This document shows, in pieces, positions 1-7,569 of a stretch of DNA of 20,095 nucleotides; the stretch's first letter is position 1, and each line of letters starts with the position of its first letter. This DNA comes from JACQNR01 sp049515175 (GTDB lineage: Bacteria > Acidobacteriota > Terriglobia > UBA7540), in the NCBI GenBank assembly GCA_049515175.1, contig JBEKUI010000052.1, forward strand, positions 1-20,095, given 5' to 3'. The notes beneath the pieces were generated by a model. That model saw nothing but the letters and a program-made list of their open reading frames with translations, did not search any database and had not been told where the DNA came from. Position numbers and translations under genes: made by a program.

Positions 1-92
1 GCGTCGCCCCACTCGCGCACTTCCGGCGGAGCGTGGCGTTGGGCAAAGCGCAAAAGCCAGTGAGTGCATTGGTGCAAGGCAGTGTGCGGCAT
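1..92 (-). CDS. N-terminal fragment of PadR-coupled protein, function unassigned
   Basis: Reading the minus strand, an ATG at 92-90 shares its A with the TGA stop of the PadR gene (TGATG overlap), and the frame stays open to the window edge for about 31 residues (MPHTALHQ...PEVREWGDA). The overlap indicates translational coupling. In Acidobacteria a PadR regulator is commonly followed by the membrane or permease protein it controls, and the REWGDA-like N-terminus fits short leaders of such proteins. Too little is present to name a family. No Shine-Dalgarno is needed if ribosomes re-initiate. What is known here is only the overlap and the open frame; the partner role is inferred. Confidence 0.5.
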   Translation of the reverse strand, partial: MPHTALHQCTHWLLRFAQRHAPPEVREWGD

Positions 93-412
93 CAGGCTTT
101 CGCTCCACTCCAGGCGGCGCGCTGGAGCGCTTGCGGCCGCCGGGCTTCGACCGCTTGTCGCGCCTGGCCGAGGCCGTCGGGCGTCAGGCGGTACATGTGG
201 CGTGGCGGCTTGCCCGGCTCGACCGCCTCCCAGCGAGTCTCCAGCCAGTGGCGATCCGCCAGGCGCATCAGGATGGGGTAAAGCGTCCCGGACTTGAGCC
301 CGGTGACGCGGCTCAAGTCATAACCGTATCGCCACTCCTCCGGGGCATCGAGAAGGGCTCCCAGCAAGTCAAAGGTCTGCGGTGAGAATCGAAGTGTAGC
401 GCTCATACGCAT
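92..412 (-). CDS. PadR family transcriptional regulator
   Basis: A 106-residue protein of the size of the short (PadR-s2) class. The winged-helix DNA-binding domain covers about residues 10-85. It shows the family hallmarks: a YGYDLS helix, a GLKSGTLYPILMRL recognition helix, and a wing with PRHMYRLTPDG. These dimers repress a neighbouring operon, often a transporter, in response to small ligands. The annotated start is the ATG at 412. A second ATG at 406 (M3) may be the true one, because a TTGACA-17-TAGAGT promoter sits so close that the transcript would begin around 409, making it near-leaderless. A perfect palindrome overlaps the -10 box, pointing to autorepression. It is coupled to the downstream partner by a TGATG overlap. 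Confidence 0.9.
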   Translation of the reverse strand: MRMSATLRFSPQTFDLLGALLDAPEEWRYGYDLSRVTGLKSGTLYPILMRLADRHWLETRWEAVEPGKPPRHMYRLTPDGLGQARQAVEARRPQALQRAAWSGAKA

Positions 413-415
413 GAG

Positions 416-444
416 ACTCTACATATGTAGACTAATCCTGTCAA
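416..444 (-). promoter_or_regulatory. sigma70-type promoter of padR-like gene
   Basis: On the minus strand, TTGACA (444-439, a perfect -35) is followed after 17 bp by TAGAGT (421-416, four of six matches to TATAAT). The -10 box ends 3 bp upstream of the ATG at 412, so transcription should start at or just inside the first codons. This implies a leaderless or near-leaderless mRNA. Confidence 0.65.
418..431. promoter_or_regulatory. candidate PadR operator, perfect 14-bp palindrome
   Basis: TCTACATATGTAGA is a perfect 14-bp palindrome. It covers most of the -10 box and the adjoining spacer of the PadR-gene promoter. PadR dimers generally bind palindromes of this size over their own promoters, so autorepression is the straightforward inference. 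Confidence 0.65.
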
Positions 445-498
445 GCTGAAAAGTGTGGAAAAGTGCCCCATTGAAAATGGATGACTTTGTGTCATTTC

Positions 499-514
499 GG
501 TAGAATAGTCTACC
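499..514. promoter_or_regulatory. second candidate operator (inverted repeat)
   Basis: GGTAGA-ATAG-TCTACC is a 6-bp inverted repeat with a 4-bp spacer. Its TAGTCTAC (506-513) is the exact reverse complement of GTAGACTA (427-434) next to the first palindrome. The two sites are about 80 bp apart in the divergent intergenic region between the PadR gene and the VWFA operon, so one PadR could control both directions. This is inference from shared half-sites. Confidence 0.4.
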
Positions 515-594
515 ACTCCACTGCCTGTCCGGGCTGATGCAGTGCGCGCCGACGGACGGACAATCTGCTTCCCGTATTCGAGCTCATCCTAACC

Positions 595-623
595 TTGACT
601 TCCCACTTACCGGGCGGGATACT
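595..623 (+). promoter_or_regulatory. possible promoter of VWFA operon
   Basis: TTGACT (595-600) and GATACT (618-623) are separated by 17 bp, giving a predicted transcript start near 630, just upstream of the first possible ATG at 644. The -10 match is only four of six. Confidence 0.4.
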
Positions 624-643
624 ACGCCTCAAGGGCCCAAACA

Positions 644-2500
644 GTGTGCGATTCAGCGCGCGCTATGGAGTGCTTGTCGGCTATGCTTGCTCCTCGAAGC
701 CACGATACGCGATTCCCCGGCCCTGATCGACCGCATGTCGCCCGCCTGTTCACCATCGGCGCGCTTCTTCTCGGTTCTCTGCTGTTGCTGGCAAGCGCTC
801 GCCCCGCAGGATCCCAGCAGCCAGCCGGCTCGCCGGAAATCACATCTCAGGAAAGCAGCCCGTCCTTCCGTCTGCAATCGGAACGGAACCTGGTCATCGT
901 GCGGGTCGTGGTGCGCGACTCAAATAGTCGGCTGGTGGAAAACCTCCGGCAGGAGGACTTCCGCGTTTCCGACAATGGCAAGCCACAATCCATAAGCCAC
1001 TTTTCCGTTGAAATCCCTTCCGCCAAGAACGCCGGCGCGTCACCAGCAGACGTCGCGGCCCCCAACGAGGACGAGGAAGTCGACGGGACAAAATCTTCAG
1101 GGGTGGCCAACCGCTACACGGGGCTCTTTTTCGACGACGTCCATATCAGCATTGGAGATTTGGTCCGCTCGCGGGAAGCGGCAAAACACTTTCTGGCCGG
1201 TGCCCTCCAGCTCGGCGATCGCGTGGGAATCTTCACCGCCTCCGGCCAGCACCAACTGGATTTCACGGACGATCGCGGGAAGATGCACGAGGCCTTGAAC
1301 GCGCTCTTTCCGCACCCCATCGTGCCTCGCCAGCAGGATTCCTGTCCCGAGATCTCGGACCTCCAAGCTTACAAAATTGTCCATATGCGCGACCACGATG
1401 CAATAGAGATCGCTGTTGAAGAAGCCATGATCTGCAATCCTGCAGTCGCCTCGGGGAACCAAGCCCAAGCGCGGGCGGAAGCTCAGAGAATTGCGGAAAG
1501 CGAGGCTTTCCAGGAGCTGAACTTCTTCCAGACCGAAACTGCGCAGGTCCTCCGGGGACTCGAGGGTCTGGTGAGACGGCTGGCCATAATGCCTGGCCAA
1601 CGCAGCATCGTCCTGGTTTCCCCCGGGTTCCTCCAGCTCACCGCCGAACGTTCGGTTGCTGATATTACGGATCGGGCGCTGCGGTCCAGCATCGTTATCA
1701 ACGCGCTAGACGCCCAAGGACTCTATGCCGCTTCCCCCTTGGGAGGTGCCGACCACAAATCCACCCTCCCCACTCAGAATATGGGTCTAGTAGGCAAGAA
1801 AACCCAATTCGCCCTGGACAGGATTGGCTTTGCGGCCGAAGTGATGCGAGATCTTGCTGCTGACACGGGGGGCGTCTTTTTTCATAACAACAATGACCTC
1901 GATGAGGGCTTTCGCCGGACCCTCTCGTTCCCTGAACTTTTCTATGTGTTAGCCTTTTCCCCGCAGAATCTGAAATCAGACGGCAAGTTCCACACCTTGA
2001 AGGTCACCCTGAATACCCGGCAGAAGTACTCGGTTCAAGCCCGCAGCGGTTACTTTGCCCCGGAGAAACCTGGCGACCCCGCCGCTCAGGCTAAGGAGGA
2101 AATCGAGCGGGCCATCTTCTCGCAGGACGACGTGAACGAACTACCCGTCGCCGTCAACACTCAATTCTTCAAAGTAAGCGACACCCAAGTGAAACTTGCG
2201 GTCGTGACCCGTGTGGATCTGGGACTGTTCCGTTTCCGTAAGGAGAACGGTAGAAACCTCAATAGCCTGACTATGGTCACGGCGCTTTTTGATCGGGACG
2301 GGAAGTACATGATGGCCAAGGAAAAACGTGTCCAGTTTCAATTGCTGGACGCGAGCCTTGCGAAACTTGCCCAGTCAGGCATCACTTCCAAGACCACGTT
2401 TGATGTTTCCCCGGGAACTTATATGGTTCGCCAGGTCGTGCGCGACTCTGAAGGCGTCCAGTTGTCCGCCCTCAGCCGCACGGTCGAGATTGCGTTTTAG
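644..2500 (+). CDS. Exported VWFA-related protein (TIGR03436-type)
   Basis: Up to 618 residues. A hydrophobic signal segment (about residues 36-51, IGALLLGSLLLLASA) follows a basic stretch, so the protein should be exported. From about residue 80 the acidobacterial VWFA-related pattern begins: NLVIVRVVVRD, LRQEDFRVSDNGK, then a Rossmann-like domain starting at GLFFDDVHIS (about 160). A catalytic-like MIDAS is degenerate (DDVHIS rather than DxSxS), so metal-dependent binding is uncertain. The domain ends near SGYFAPEKP (about 468). The remaining 150 residues look like a beta-sandwich. The start is unsettled: ATGs at 644, 665 and 683 all precede the signal and none has a clear Shine-Dalgarno. 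The 683 start gives the most normal signal-peptide length. It is the first gene of an operon with the larger VWFA protein 8 bp downstream. The biological role of this family is not established; adhesion or protein binding is an inference. Confidence 0.85.
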   Translation: MCDSARAMECLSAMLAPRSHDTRFPGPDRPHVARLFTIGALLLGSLLLLASARPAGSQQPAGSPEITSQESSPSFRLQSERNLVIVRVVVRDSNSRLVENLRQEDFRVSDNGKPQSISHFSVEIPSAKNAGASPADVAAPNEDEEVDGTKSSGVANRYTGLFFDDVHISIGDLVRSREAAKHFLAGALQLGDRVGIFTASGQHQLDFTDDRGKMHEALNALFPHPIVPRQQDSCPEISDLQAYKIVHMRDHDAIEIAVEEAMICNPAVASGNQAQARAEAQRIAESEAFQELNFFQTETAQVLRGLEGLVRRLAIMPGQRSIVLVSPGFLQLTAERSVADITDRALRSSIVINALDAQGLYAASPLGGADHKSTLPTQNMGLVGKKTQFALDRIGFAAEVMRDLAADTGGVFFHNNNDLDEGFRRTLSFPELFYVLAFSPQNLKSDGKFHTLKVTLNTRQKYSVQARSGYFAPEKPGDPAAQAKEEIERAIFSQDDVNELPVAVNTQFFKVSDTQVKLAVVTRVDLGLFRFRKENGRNLNSLTMVTALFDRDGKYMMAKEKRVQFQLLDASLAKLAQSGITSKTTFDVSPGTYMVRQVVRDSEGVQLSALSRTVEIAF

Positions 2501-2508
2501 GAAGGTGA

Positions 2509-4935
2509 ATGATGTCCACACCCCGCGACACCGTAATGGTCATCGGTCTCCTCGCTGCTTTGGGCATGGTGGGAAATGCTCCTGTTCAGGCGCCGGCCGC
2601 CCCGCCGGGGAATCAGGATACTGCAGCACAGCCGACTGCTACGGCGTCAGGGGTCATTCAGGCGGAAGCCAACCTCGTCCTGGTGGATGTGGTGGCCAGC
2701 GACAAGAAAGAAAATTACGTTCGGGACCTCGATGTGAAGGAATTCCATGTCTATGAAGACGACAAAGAACTTCCCATTGCCAGCTTCTCGCACGGCTCGG
2801 AAGCGAAACCGACGCCCTCGCAGCCTCGTTACCTGGTGCTCTTCTTCGACAACTCCACGATGAGCACGTCGGACCAGCCGCGCGCCCGGCAGGCGGCCGC
2901 GCAGTTCGTCGAAAAGAGCGCCGCCGCGGATCTGCTCATGGCGGTGGTGGACTTCACCGGGGCATCGCGCATCACGCAAAGCTTCACGGCGAGCGCAGAC
3001 ACTCTGAAGCGCGCCGTCAGCGGCGTCAAGTTCGCGGCCTTGCAGCCCAACGAGCCCGGCCAAACGATGCAGGTCGCGCAGTTGGGCGGCCCCTCGATGC
3101 TGCAAGTGCGATCGGATTTCGCGGCCCGCAGCGTGCTCCTTTCCATCCGCAACCTGGCCAAGACCCTGCGAACCGTCCCGGGACGCAAGACTTTGATCCT
3201 TTTCTCCGGTGGGTTCCCACTCAATGCCGAGCGGCAGTCCGAGCTGACGGCCACCATTGACGCCGCCAACAAGGCCAACGTTGCCATTTACCCGGTGGAT
3301 GTGCGGGGTCTGGAAGCACTATCGCCGATGACCTCACCGACCATCACCGACCCAACTCGCCAGCCGGGGCAGCCGGGTTTCCCTCCCGGAGCTGAACTTC
3401 GCGATCCGATCTACCCGCACGACGGAGCCTTGCTGGCCGCGCTACGACTTGACCTGCTCACACTTCCCCGCTTGTCTCAACGGCCAGGCGGCGGGGGTGG
3501 AGGGACCGGAGGTACGGGCGGCGGAGGTGGGGGCGGTGGAGTTGGCGGCGGGGGCGGAGGCGGCTCACGTGGTGGCGGTGGGGGAGGAGGCGGCGCCGGA
3601 GGTGGCGGAGGTTCGACCGGCGGGGGCAGCACCGGTGGTGGTGCCGGCGGAGGCCGTGGGACCGGTGGCAGCACGGGAGGCGGGACCGCTTCCGGTGGCG
3701 GCGCGCGGGGCGGCGGCGGATCAGGCAATCCTTCCAGCCCCAACAATAATCCTTATCGCTACGGAAACACGCCGCAGCAAACCATACTTCCGCCTCTCAT
3801 GGACAACATCAGCACGAACCAGCAGGTCCTCTACGCGTTGGCAGCGGGTACGGGTGGATTTACTATCTTCAACACCAACGATTTCCTGCAGGGCCTCAAC
3901 AAAATTTCTCAGGAGCTCAATGAGTACTACGTGCTCGGCTACGTCCCTCCCAGCCAGGCGCACGTCGGCGCCTATCACCGCATCGAGGTCAAGACCGACC
4001 GTAAGGGCGTAAAGCTTCGTCACCGCAACGGCTACTACGACGTGAAGAGCCCGGACTTGCTGGCCGGCAAGCCGGAAGGGAGAGTTCTGGAGGAGCAGGC
4101 GGCTAGCACTCAGCCGGGCGAGATCCCGGTTTCGATGAGCGTTCCGTATTTCTACACCGGCCCCGACGTAGCGCGCGTCAACCTCAGCCTGGAAATACCC
4201 TCCCAGAACCTGGCTTTCGAGAAGGACAAGGGGAAGTTCCATTCCCAGGTCCATGTGCTAGGCATTGCGCGTCGCGAGGACAACTCTGTGGCAGCACGTT
4301 TCAGTGACGCCGTCACGCTGGATATGGAGAAGAAGGAGTTGAAGGAGTTCACCAAGGCTCCCTTTACTTACCAGAACACTTTCAACATTGCGTCGGGGAA
4401 ATACACGCTCAAGATCGTACTCAGTGCCGGCGGGCAGAAATTTGGAAAGTACGAAATGCCGCTGGTGATCGAGCCCTTTAACGGAAACACTTTCAACATG
4501 AGCGGCGTGGCGCTGAGCAACAAGATGCAGCCGGTCTCTCAGCTCACCGCGAGCATCGACGCCGCTTTACTCGAAGAACGCACGCCGCTGGTGGTCCGGG
4601 GGACTGAATTGACGCCCTCCCCCAACAATCATTTCAAGCGGGACGAGAAGGTGGGCCTCTATGTCGAGGTTTACGAACCTCTCATGGCCAATCCCAACCC
4701 TCCCCGCGTTGGGATCCTTTACAACATCACGGACCGGAAGACGAACCAGCAGGTCTATGCGTCCAACACTGTCCCGGTGGATAACTTCATGGACGCAGGG
4801 AGCCCGTTGATCCCCGTGGGAATTCTTCTGCCCGTGGAGAATCTCCAAGCCGGAGATTACCGTGTGGAGGTTCGCGCCCGGGACGCTGCGGGCAATGCTT
4901 CGTCGATCCATGCGGCGGAGTTCGCATTGGAATAG
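2509..4935 (+). CDS. Exported VWFA-related protein with polyglycine insert
   Basis: 808 residues with an N-terminal signal segment (MVIGLLAALGMVGNAPVQA region). GGAAGGTG just upstream is a good Shine-Dalgarno for ATG 2509 or 2512. The VWFA-related domain starts with NLVLVDVVASDKK (about 54). It carries a MIDAS-like FFDNSTMS at about 113-120, and the sheet strands TLILFSGGFP and VAIYPVDVRG. The chain is then interrupted by an 80-residue glycine-rich stretch (about 327-406, Gly with Ser, Thr, Ala, Arg) before resuming at NQQVLYALAAGTGG, ELNEYYVLGYVPP and RNGYYDV (about 510). The C-terminal 290 residues look like one or two beta-sandwich modules, ending in an Ig-like VEVRARDAAGN strand. It is a paralogue of the upstream gene, which has only a short linker at the insert position. 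Likely secreted or surface-exposed; the ligand is unknown. Confidence 0.88.
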   Translation: MMSTPRDTVMVIGLLAALGMVGNAPVQAPAAPPGNQDTAAQPTATASGVIQAEANLVLVDVVASDKKENYVRDLDVKEFHVYEDDKELPIASFSHGSEAKPTPSQPRYLVLFFDNSTMSTSDQPRARQAAAQFVEKSAAADLLMAVVDFTGASRITQSFTASADTLKRAVSGVKFAALQPNEPGQTMQVAQLGGPSMLQVRSDFAARSVLLSIRNLAKTLRTVPGRKTLILFSGGFPLNAERQSELTATIDAANKANVAIYPVDVRGLEALSPMTSPTITDPTRQPGQPGFPPGAELRDPIYPHDGALLAALRLDLLTLPRLSQRPGGGGGGTGGTGGGGGGGGVGGGGGGGSRGGGGGGGGAGGGGGSTGGGSTGGGAGGGRGTGGSTGGGTASGGGARGGGGSGNPSSPNNNPYRYGNTPQQTILPPLMDNISTNQQVLYALAAGTGGFTIFNTNDFLQGLNKISQELNEYYVLGYVPPSQAHVGAYHRIEVKTDRKGVKLRHRNGYYDVKSPDLLAGKPEGRVLEEQAASTQPGEIPVSMSVPYFYTGPDVARVNLSLEIPSQNLAFEKDKGKFHSQVHVLGIARREDNSVAARFSDAVTLDMEKKELKEFTKAPFTYQNTFNIASGKYTLKIVLSAGGQKFGKYEMPLVIEPFNGNTFNMSGVALSNKMQPVSQLTASIDAALLEERTPLVVRGTELTPSPNNHFKRDEKVGLYVEVYEPLMANPNPPRVGILYNITDRKTNQQVYASNTVPVDNFMDAGSPLIPVGILLPVENLQAGDYRVEVRARDAAGNASSIHAAEFALE
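3484..3723 (+). repeat. GGN-rich low-complexity tract encoding polyglycine
   Basis: About 240 bp of GGC/GGT/GGA/GGG codons interspersed with Ser, Thr, Ala and Arg codons, in frame with the VWFA-related gene. Codons vary rather than repeating one exact unit, so this is cryptic low-complexity sequence and not a clean tandem array. It is prone to length change by slippage and encodes a flexible or polyglycine-II-like spacer. Confidence 0.85.
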
Positions 4936-5004
4936 GGGGAGAGGCTCTCGCCGGATGCCGCCACCTACGAACTGAACAGCTCAGGCATCGTTGAGAGGAG
5001 TCTC

Positions 5005-6072
5005 TTGCCCAACGCGATAGGCCACAATCCCGACCAGCGTGTGCGCCGGGCCTTGCTTGACTGGTTCCGGCGCTGCGCCCGCCCTCTTCCCTGGCGCAAG
5101 CGCCGCTCCCCTTATGCCATCTGGGTTTCGGAAATCATGCTTCAGCAGACCCGGGTGGCGACGGTTATCCCCTATTACCGCCGATTTCTGAAAGCCTTCC
5201 CCACCTTGCCCGCCCTCGCCCGGGCGCCGCTCGAACAGGTGATCGAGTTGTGGTCCGGCCTCGGCTATTACCGCCGGGCGCGCCATCTCCACCAGGCCGC
5301 GCAGGTCATCGTGGAGCGCTTCGCGGGGCGCTTCCCCGGAATCTACGGCGAGGCCCGTTCCCTGCCCGGCGTCGGCGACTACACGGCACGGGCGGTGCTG
5401 AGCCTCGCCTACGGCCAACCGCTCGCCGTCCTCGACGGCAACGTGGCTCGCGTCGTTGCCCGCATTCGCGCGCTGCACGGTAACCTGCATCAATCCCAGT
5501 TCCGCCGCGCCGTGGAGCAGGACTTGGATCGCCTCCTTTCGCGACGCCGGCCCGGCGATTTCAATCAAGCGCTGATGGAACTCGGCCAGACGGTGTGCCT
5601 GCCGCGCGCACCGCGATGCCCCCTTTGCCCGCTACGCAGGTTTTGCGCCAGCTACGCCACGGGCAATCCCGAATCGTTCCCCCAGCCGCGTCCCCGACGG
5701 GCCGGCGAGCTTCGATACCTCGCCGCGGCGGTTATCCGCCGTGGTGACAAAGCTCTTTTGGTGCGCGGGCTCGACGAGGGGTTGATGAACGACCTCTGGA
5801 ATTTCCCCGCTGCCTTCGGCACAACTGCCACCGACGCCCGGCTGCGATTGCTGGAGAAGCTTCGAGTCCTCATCCCTGGCGAGGTTCGCTTGGGGGAACC
5901 GGCTGCCGACCTGACTCACGGGATTACGTTCCGGAAGATCCGCGTCGAGGTCTGCCCGGCCCAAACCGAGGGGCGAGCCGCCGCCCAGACGGGCCGCTGG
6001 GTTCACCTTCCCGATTTCAAAACAGCGGCCGTCTCCCAACTCACGCGAAAAATCGCTGCGAGCCTGCGCTAG
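5005..6072 (+). CDS. mutY: A/G-specific adenine DNA glycosylase MutY
   Basis: 355 residues, normal MutY length. It removes adenine mispaired with 8-oxoguanine in base-excision repair. All diagnostic residues are present with a constant +6 offset to E. coli MutY: catalytic Glu43 in EIMLQQT, the helix-hairpin-helix LPGVGDYTA at about 120-128, catalytic Asp144 in LDGNVARV, and the 4Fe-4S cluster cysteines C198-X6-C205-X2-C208-X5-C214. The C-terminal third (from about 230) is the NUDIX-like 8-oxoG-recognition domain, starting YLAAAVIRRGDKALLV. The start is TTG 5005, chosen because GAGAGGAG lies 4 bp upstream; a GTG at 5041 is in frame but poorly supported. It lies 69 bp after the VWFA operon and converges with the HNH gene, so it is probably its own transcript. 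Confidence 0.97.
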   Translation: MPNAIGHNPDQRVRRALLDWFRRCARPLPWRKRRSPYAIWVSEIMLQQTRVATVIPYYRRFLKAFPTLPALARAPLEQVIELWSGLGYYRRARHLHQAAQVIVERFAGRFPGIYGEARSLPGVGDYTARAVLSLAYGQPLAVLDGNVARVVARIRALHGNLHQSQFRRAVEQDLDRLLSRRRPGDFNQALMELGQTVCLPRAPRCPLCPLRRFCASYATGNPESFPQPRPRRAGELRYLAAAVIRRGDKALLVRGLDEGLMNDLWNFPAAFGTTATDARLRLLEKLRVLIPGEVRLGEPAADLTHGITFRKIRVEVCPAQTEGRAAAQTGRWVHLPDFKTAAVSQLTRKIAASLR

Positions 6073-6105
6073 ATCCTCATTACAGTGAGAAGCCCTGGGA
6101 GGAGA

Positions 6106-6639
6106 TTAATAGAAGAGATACTTCCGCCAGCGCTCGTCGGAACTGCCCATCATGCGCATCAACTGGCGGCTGGTATGGAGTGTAAAGGGGCGAGGGGGAC
6201 GCATCAGTTTCAGACCCGCCTCTTCCGGCAGGCGGTCACCCTTCCGGTTGTTGCAGGAATGGCAGCAGGCCACAAGGTTGTCCCAATCCGTGTGCCCGCC
6301 ACGCGAGCGTGGAATGACGTGGTCGAGCGTCAACTCACCCGCCGGAAGCACCCGGCCGCAGAACTGGCAGGTGTAGCGGTCACGCATCAGTATGTTCTTG
6401 CGCGAAAGGGCGCGGGTCTGATAGGGGATGCGGCGGAACTCGGTGAGCCGGATCACGGAGGGAATCCGCACCGCCACGTGCGCGGAGTGAACGAAGCTGC
6501 CGTTTTCTTCTTCGGTGGTCGCGACGCCTTTCAGCACCAGAACGATGGCCCGCCGCGCCGCCGTCACATTGACCGGCTCGTAGGTGGCATTCAACACGAG
6601 CACCGGACTATGCAGCATCCGTGGGTTGCCCTCCGACAT
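6106..6639 (-). CDS. HNH endonuclease family protein
   Basis: 177 residues from ATG 6639, which has GAGGG 8 bp upstream; an in-frame TTG at 6666 and ATG at 6618 are alternatives. The N-terminus (SPVLVLNATYEPVNV, ARRAIVLVLKG) is characteristic of a widespread stand-alone bacterial HNH family. The nuclease module has zinc-binding CQFC (about 91-94), the LDHVIPRSRGG catalytic hairpin with the metal-activating His (about 107), DNLVACC, and the second zinc pair CHSC (about 126-129) followed by NNRKGDR. No restriction, intron or phage partner is adjacent. It is instead last in an operon with ComF and a DksA/TraR-like gene, 33 bp after ComF. Housekeeping DNA processing is likely, but the substrate is unknown for this family. 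Confidence 0.9.
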   Translation of the reverse strand: MSEGNPRMLHSPVLVLNATYEPVNVTAARRAIVLVLKGVATTEEENGSFVHSAHVAVRIPSVIRLTEFRRIPYQTRALSRKNILMRDRYTCQFCGRVLPAGELTLDHVIPRSRGGHTDWDNLVACCHSCNNRKGDRLPEEAGLKLMRPPRPFTLHTSRQLMRMMGSSDERWRKYLFY

Positions 6640-6672
6640 CGGATTTGCCCTCAGCGGGGCGCGCAAACCTCG

Positions 6673-7464
6673 TCACGACCCATTATCAGCACCCCCAGCC
6701 GAAATCGTCAACCCTTGCGGAGCCTGCCGATCGGGGAATTGCGGCGTGGCGCGCGCCAAGGTCAGGGCCAGGACTCTCTCGGCGCCTGCCGCCTTCAGCG
6801 CCTCGGCACAGGCAGAGAGCGTCGATCCGGTGGTCATCACGTCGTCGATGAGGACCACGACGCGGTCGCGAACCCGCTCCGGCTCAGCCACCGAAAACGC
6901 GCCACGAACGTTGTCGCGTCGGGCCGCGAGGCTCAAACCGGTCTGTGGGGGAGTGGCTTTCGTCCGCAGCAGAGCGCGCGCTTCAAACCCCGCACCACCG
7001 CGAGTGCGTGCCAGAGCACGGCTCAATCCCTCCGCCAGCAAGGCCGACTGGTTGAATCCTCGCTCGCGCTCGCGCGAACCGTGAAGCGGGACGGGAACAA
7101 GAAGGGGGCGCCCGCCGGCGCACGCCGCTCCGAGGGAATCCCAAACCTCGGCGAGCCGGGCGCCGAGCCTCTCGCCGAGTCTCTCCCGGCGGTGAAACTT
7201 CAATTGCAGGATCAAGGCCCGCAGGACGCCGCGGTAGAGCCCCAGGCTGCGCGCGGAATCAAAAGCAAACTCGCCCTGCGCGCATTGAAAGCACAGCGGC
7301 TGCGTAGCGCTGGCCCCCAAGTCGGCAGTGAACGGCGTGCCGCAAACTGCGCAGGCCGGCCCGCGCCAGGTTTCCAGGGCATCCCAACACGCTTGGCAAA
7401 CCCCCGTGAAGCTGGGGGAGGTCAGCTCCTGTTTGCATACCGAACACTCAGAAGGAAACGCCAG
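6673..7464 (-). CDS. comF: ComF family protein, non-canonical start
   Basis: A phosphoribosyltransferase-fold protein related to ComF/GntX, linked to natural transformation in bacteria that take up DNA. The PRPP loop VVLIDDVMTTGSTL and the family motifs PVPLHGSRERERGFNQ and LKFHRRE are present. The N-terminal zinc ribbon is intact in frame: cysteine pairs CSVC, CQAC, CAVC and CFQC lie at about 7446-7270. The frame is open from 7569, directly behind the stop of the upstream gene, yet holds no ATG, GTG or TTG before TTG 7320, which would cut away most of the ribbon. CTG 7464 (LAFPSECSVCK), with AGGAAG 10 bp upstream, is the most plausible start and is used here; an upstream one-base frameshift from ATG 7558 is the alternative. 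TTG 7320 gives a 215-residue short form. It is the second gene of the dksA-like/comF/HNH operon. Confidence 0.85.
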   Translation of the reverse strand: MAFPSECSVCKQELTSPSFTGVCQACWDALETWRGPACAVCGTPFTADLGASATQPLCFQCAQGEFAFDSARSLGLYRGVLRALILQLKFHRRERLGERLGARLAEVWDSLGAACAGGRPLLVPVPLHGSRERERGFNQSALLAEGLSRALARTRGGAGFEARALLRTKATPPQTGLSLAARRDNVRGAFSVAEPERVRDRVVVLIDDVMTTGSTLSACAEALKAAGAERVLALTLARATPQFPDRQAPQGLTISAGGADNGS

Positions 7465-7569
7465 GGCAGAAAGACTTCCTGCAAGTTCTCGGAGGAGGGA
7501 ACGAGATCGTGCCGGGGTTGGTCCCGAACTGGAGAAGACTCGCCTCGCTATTCGCCATGCCCGCCCGGA

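Noticed and set aside
487..506. Promoter TTGTGT...TAGAAT for the VWFA operon
   Set aside because: The boxes are only 8 bp apart; TTGACT/GATACT at 595-623 has correct spacing.
3477..3746. Proline-rich 89-codon frame on the minus strand
   Set aside because: It is simply the complement of the glycine codons in the VWFA-related gene.
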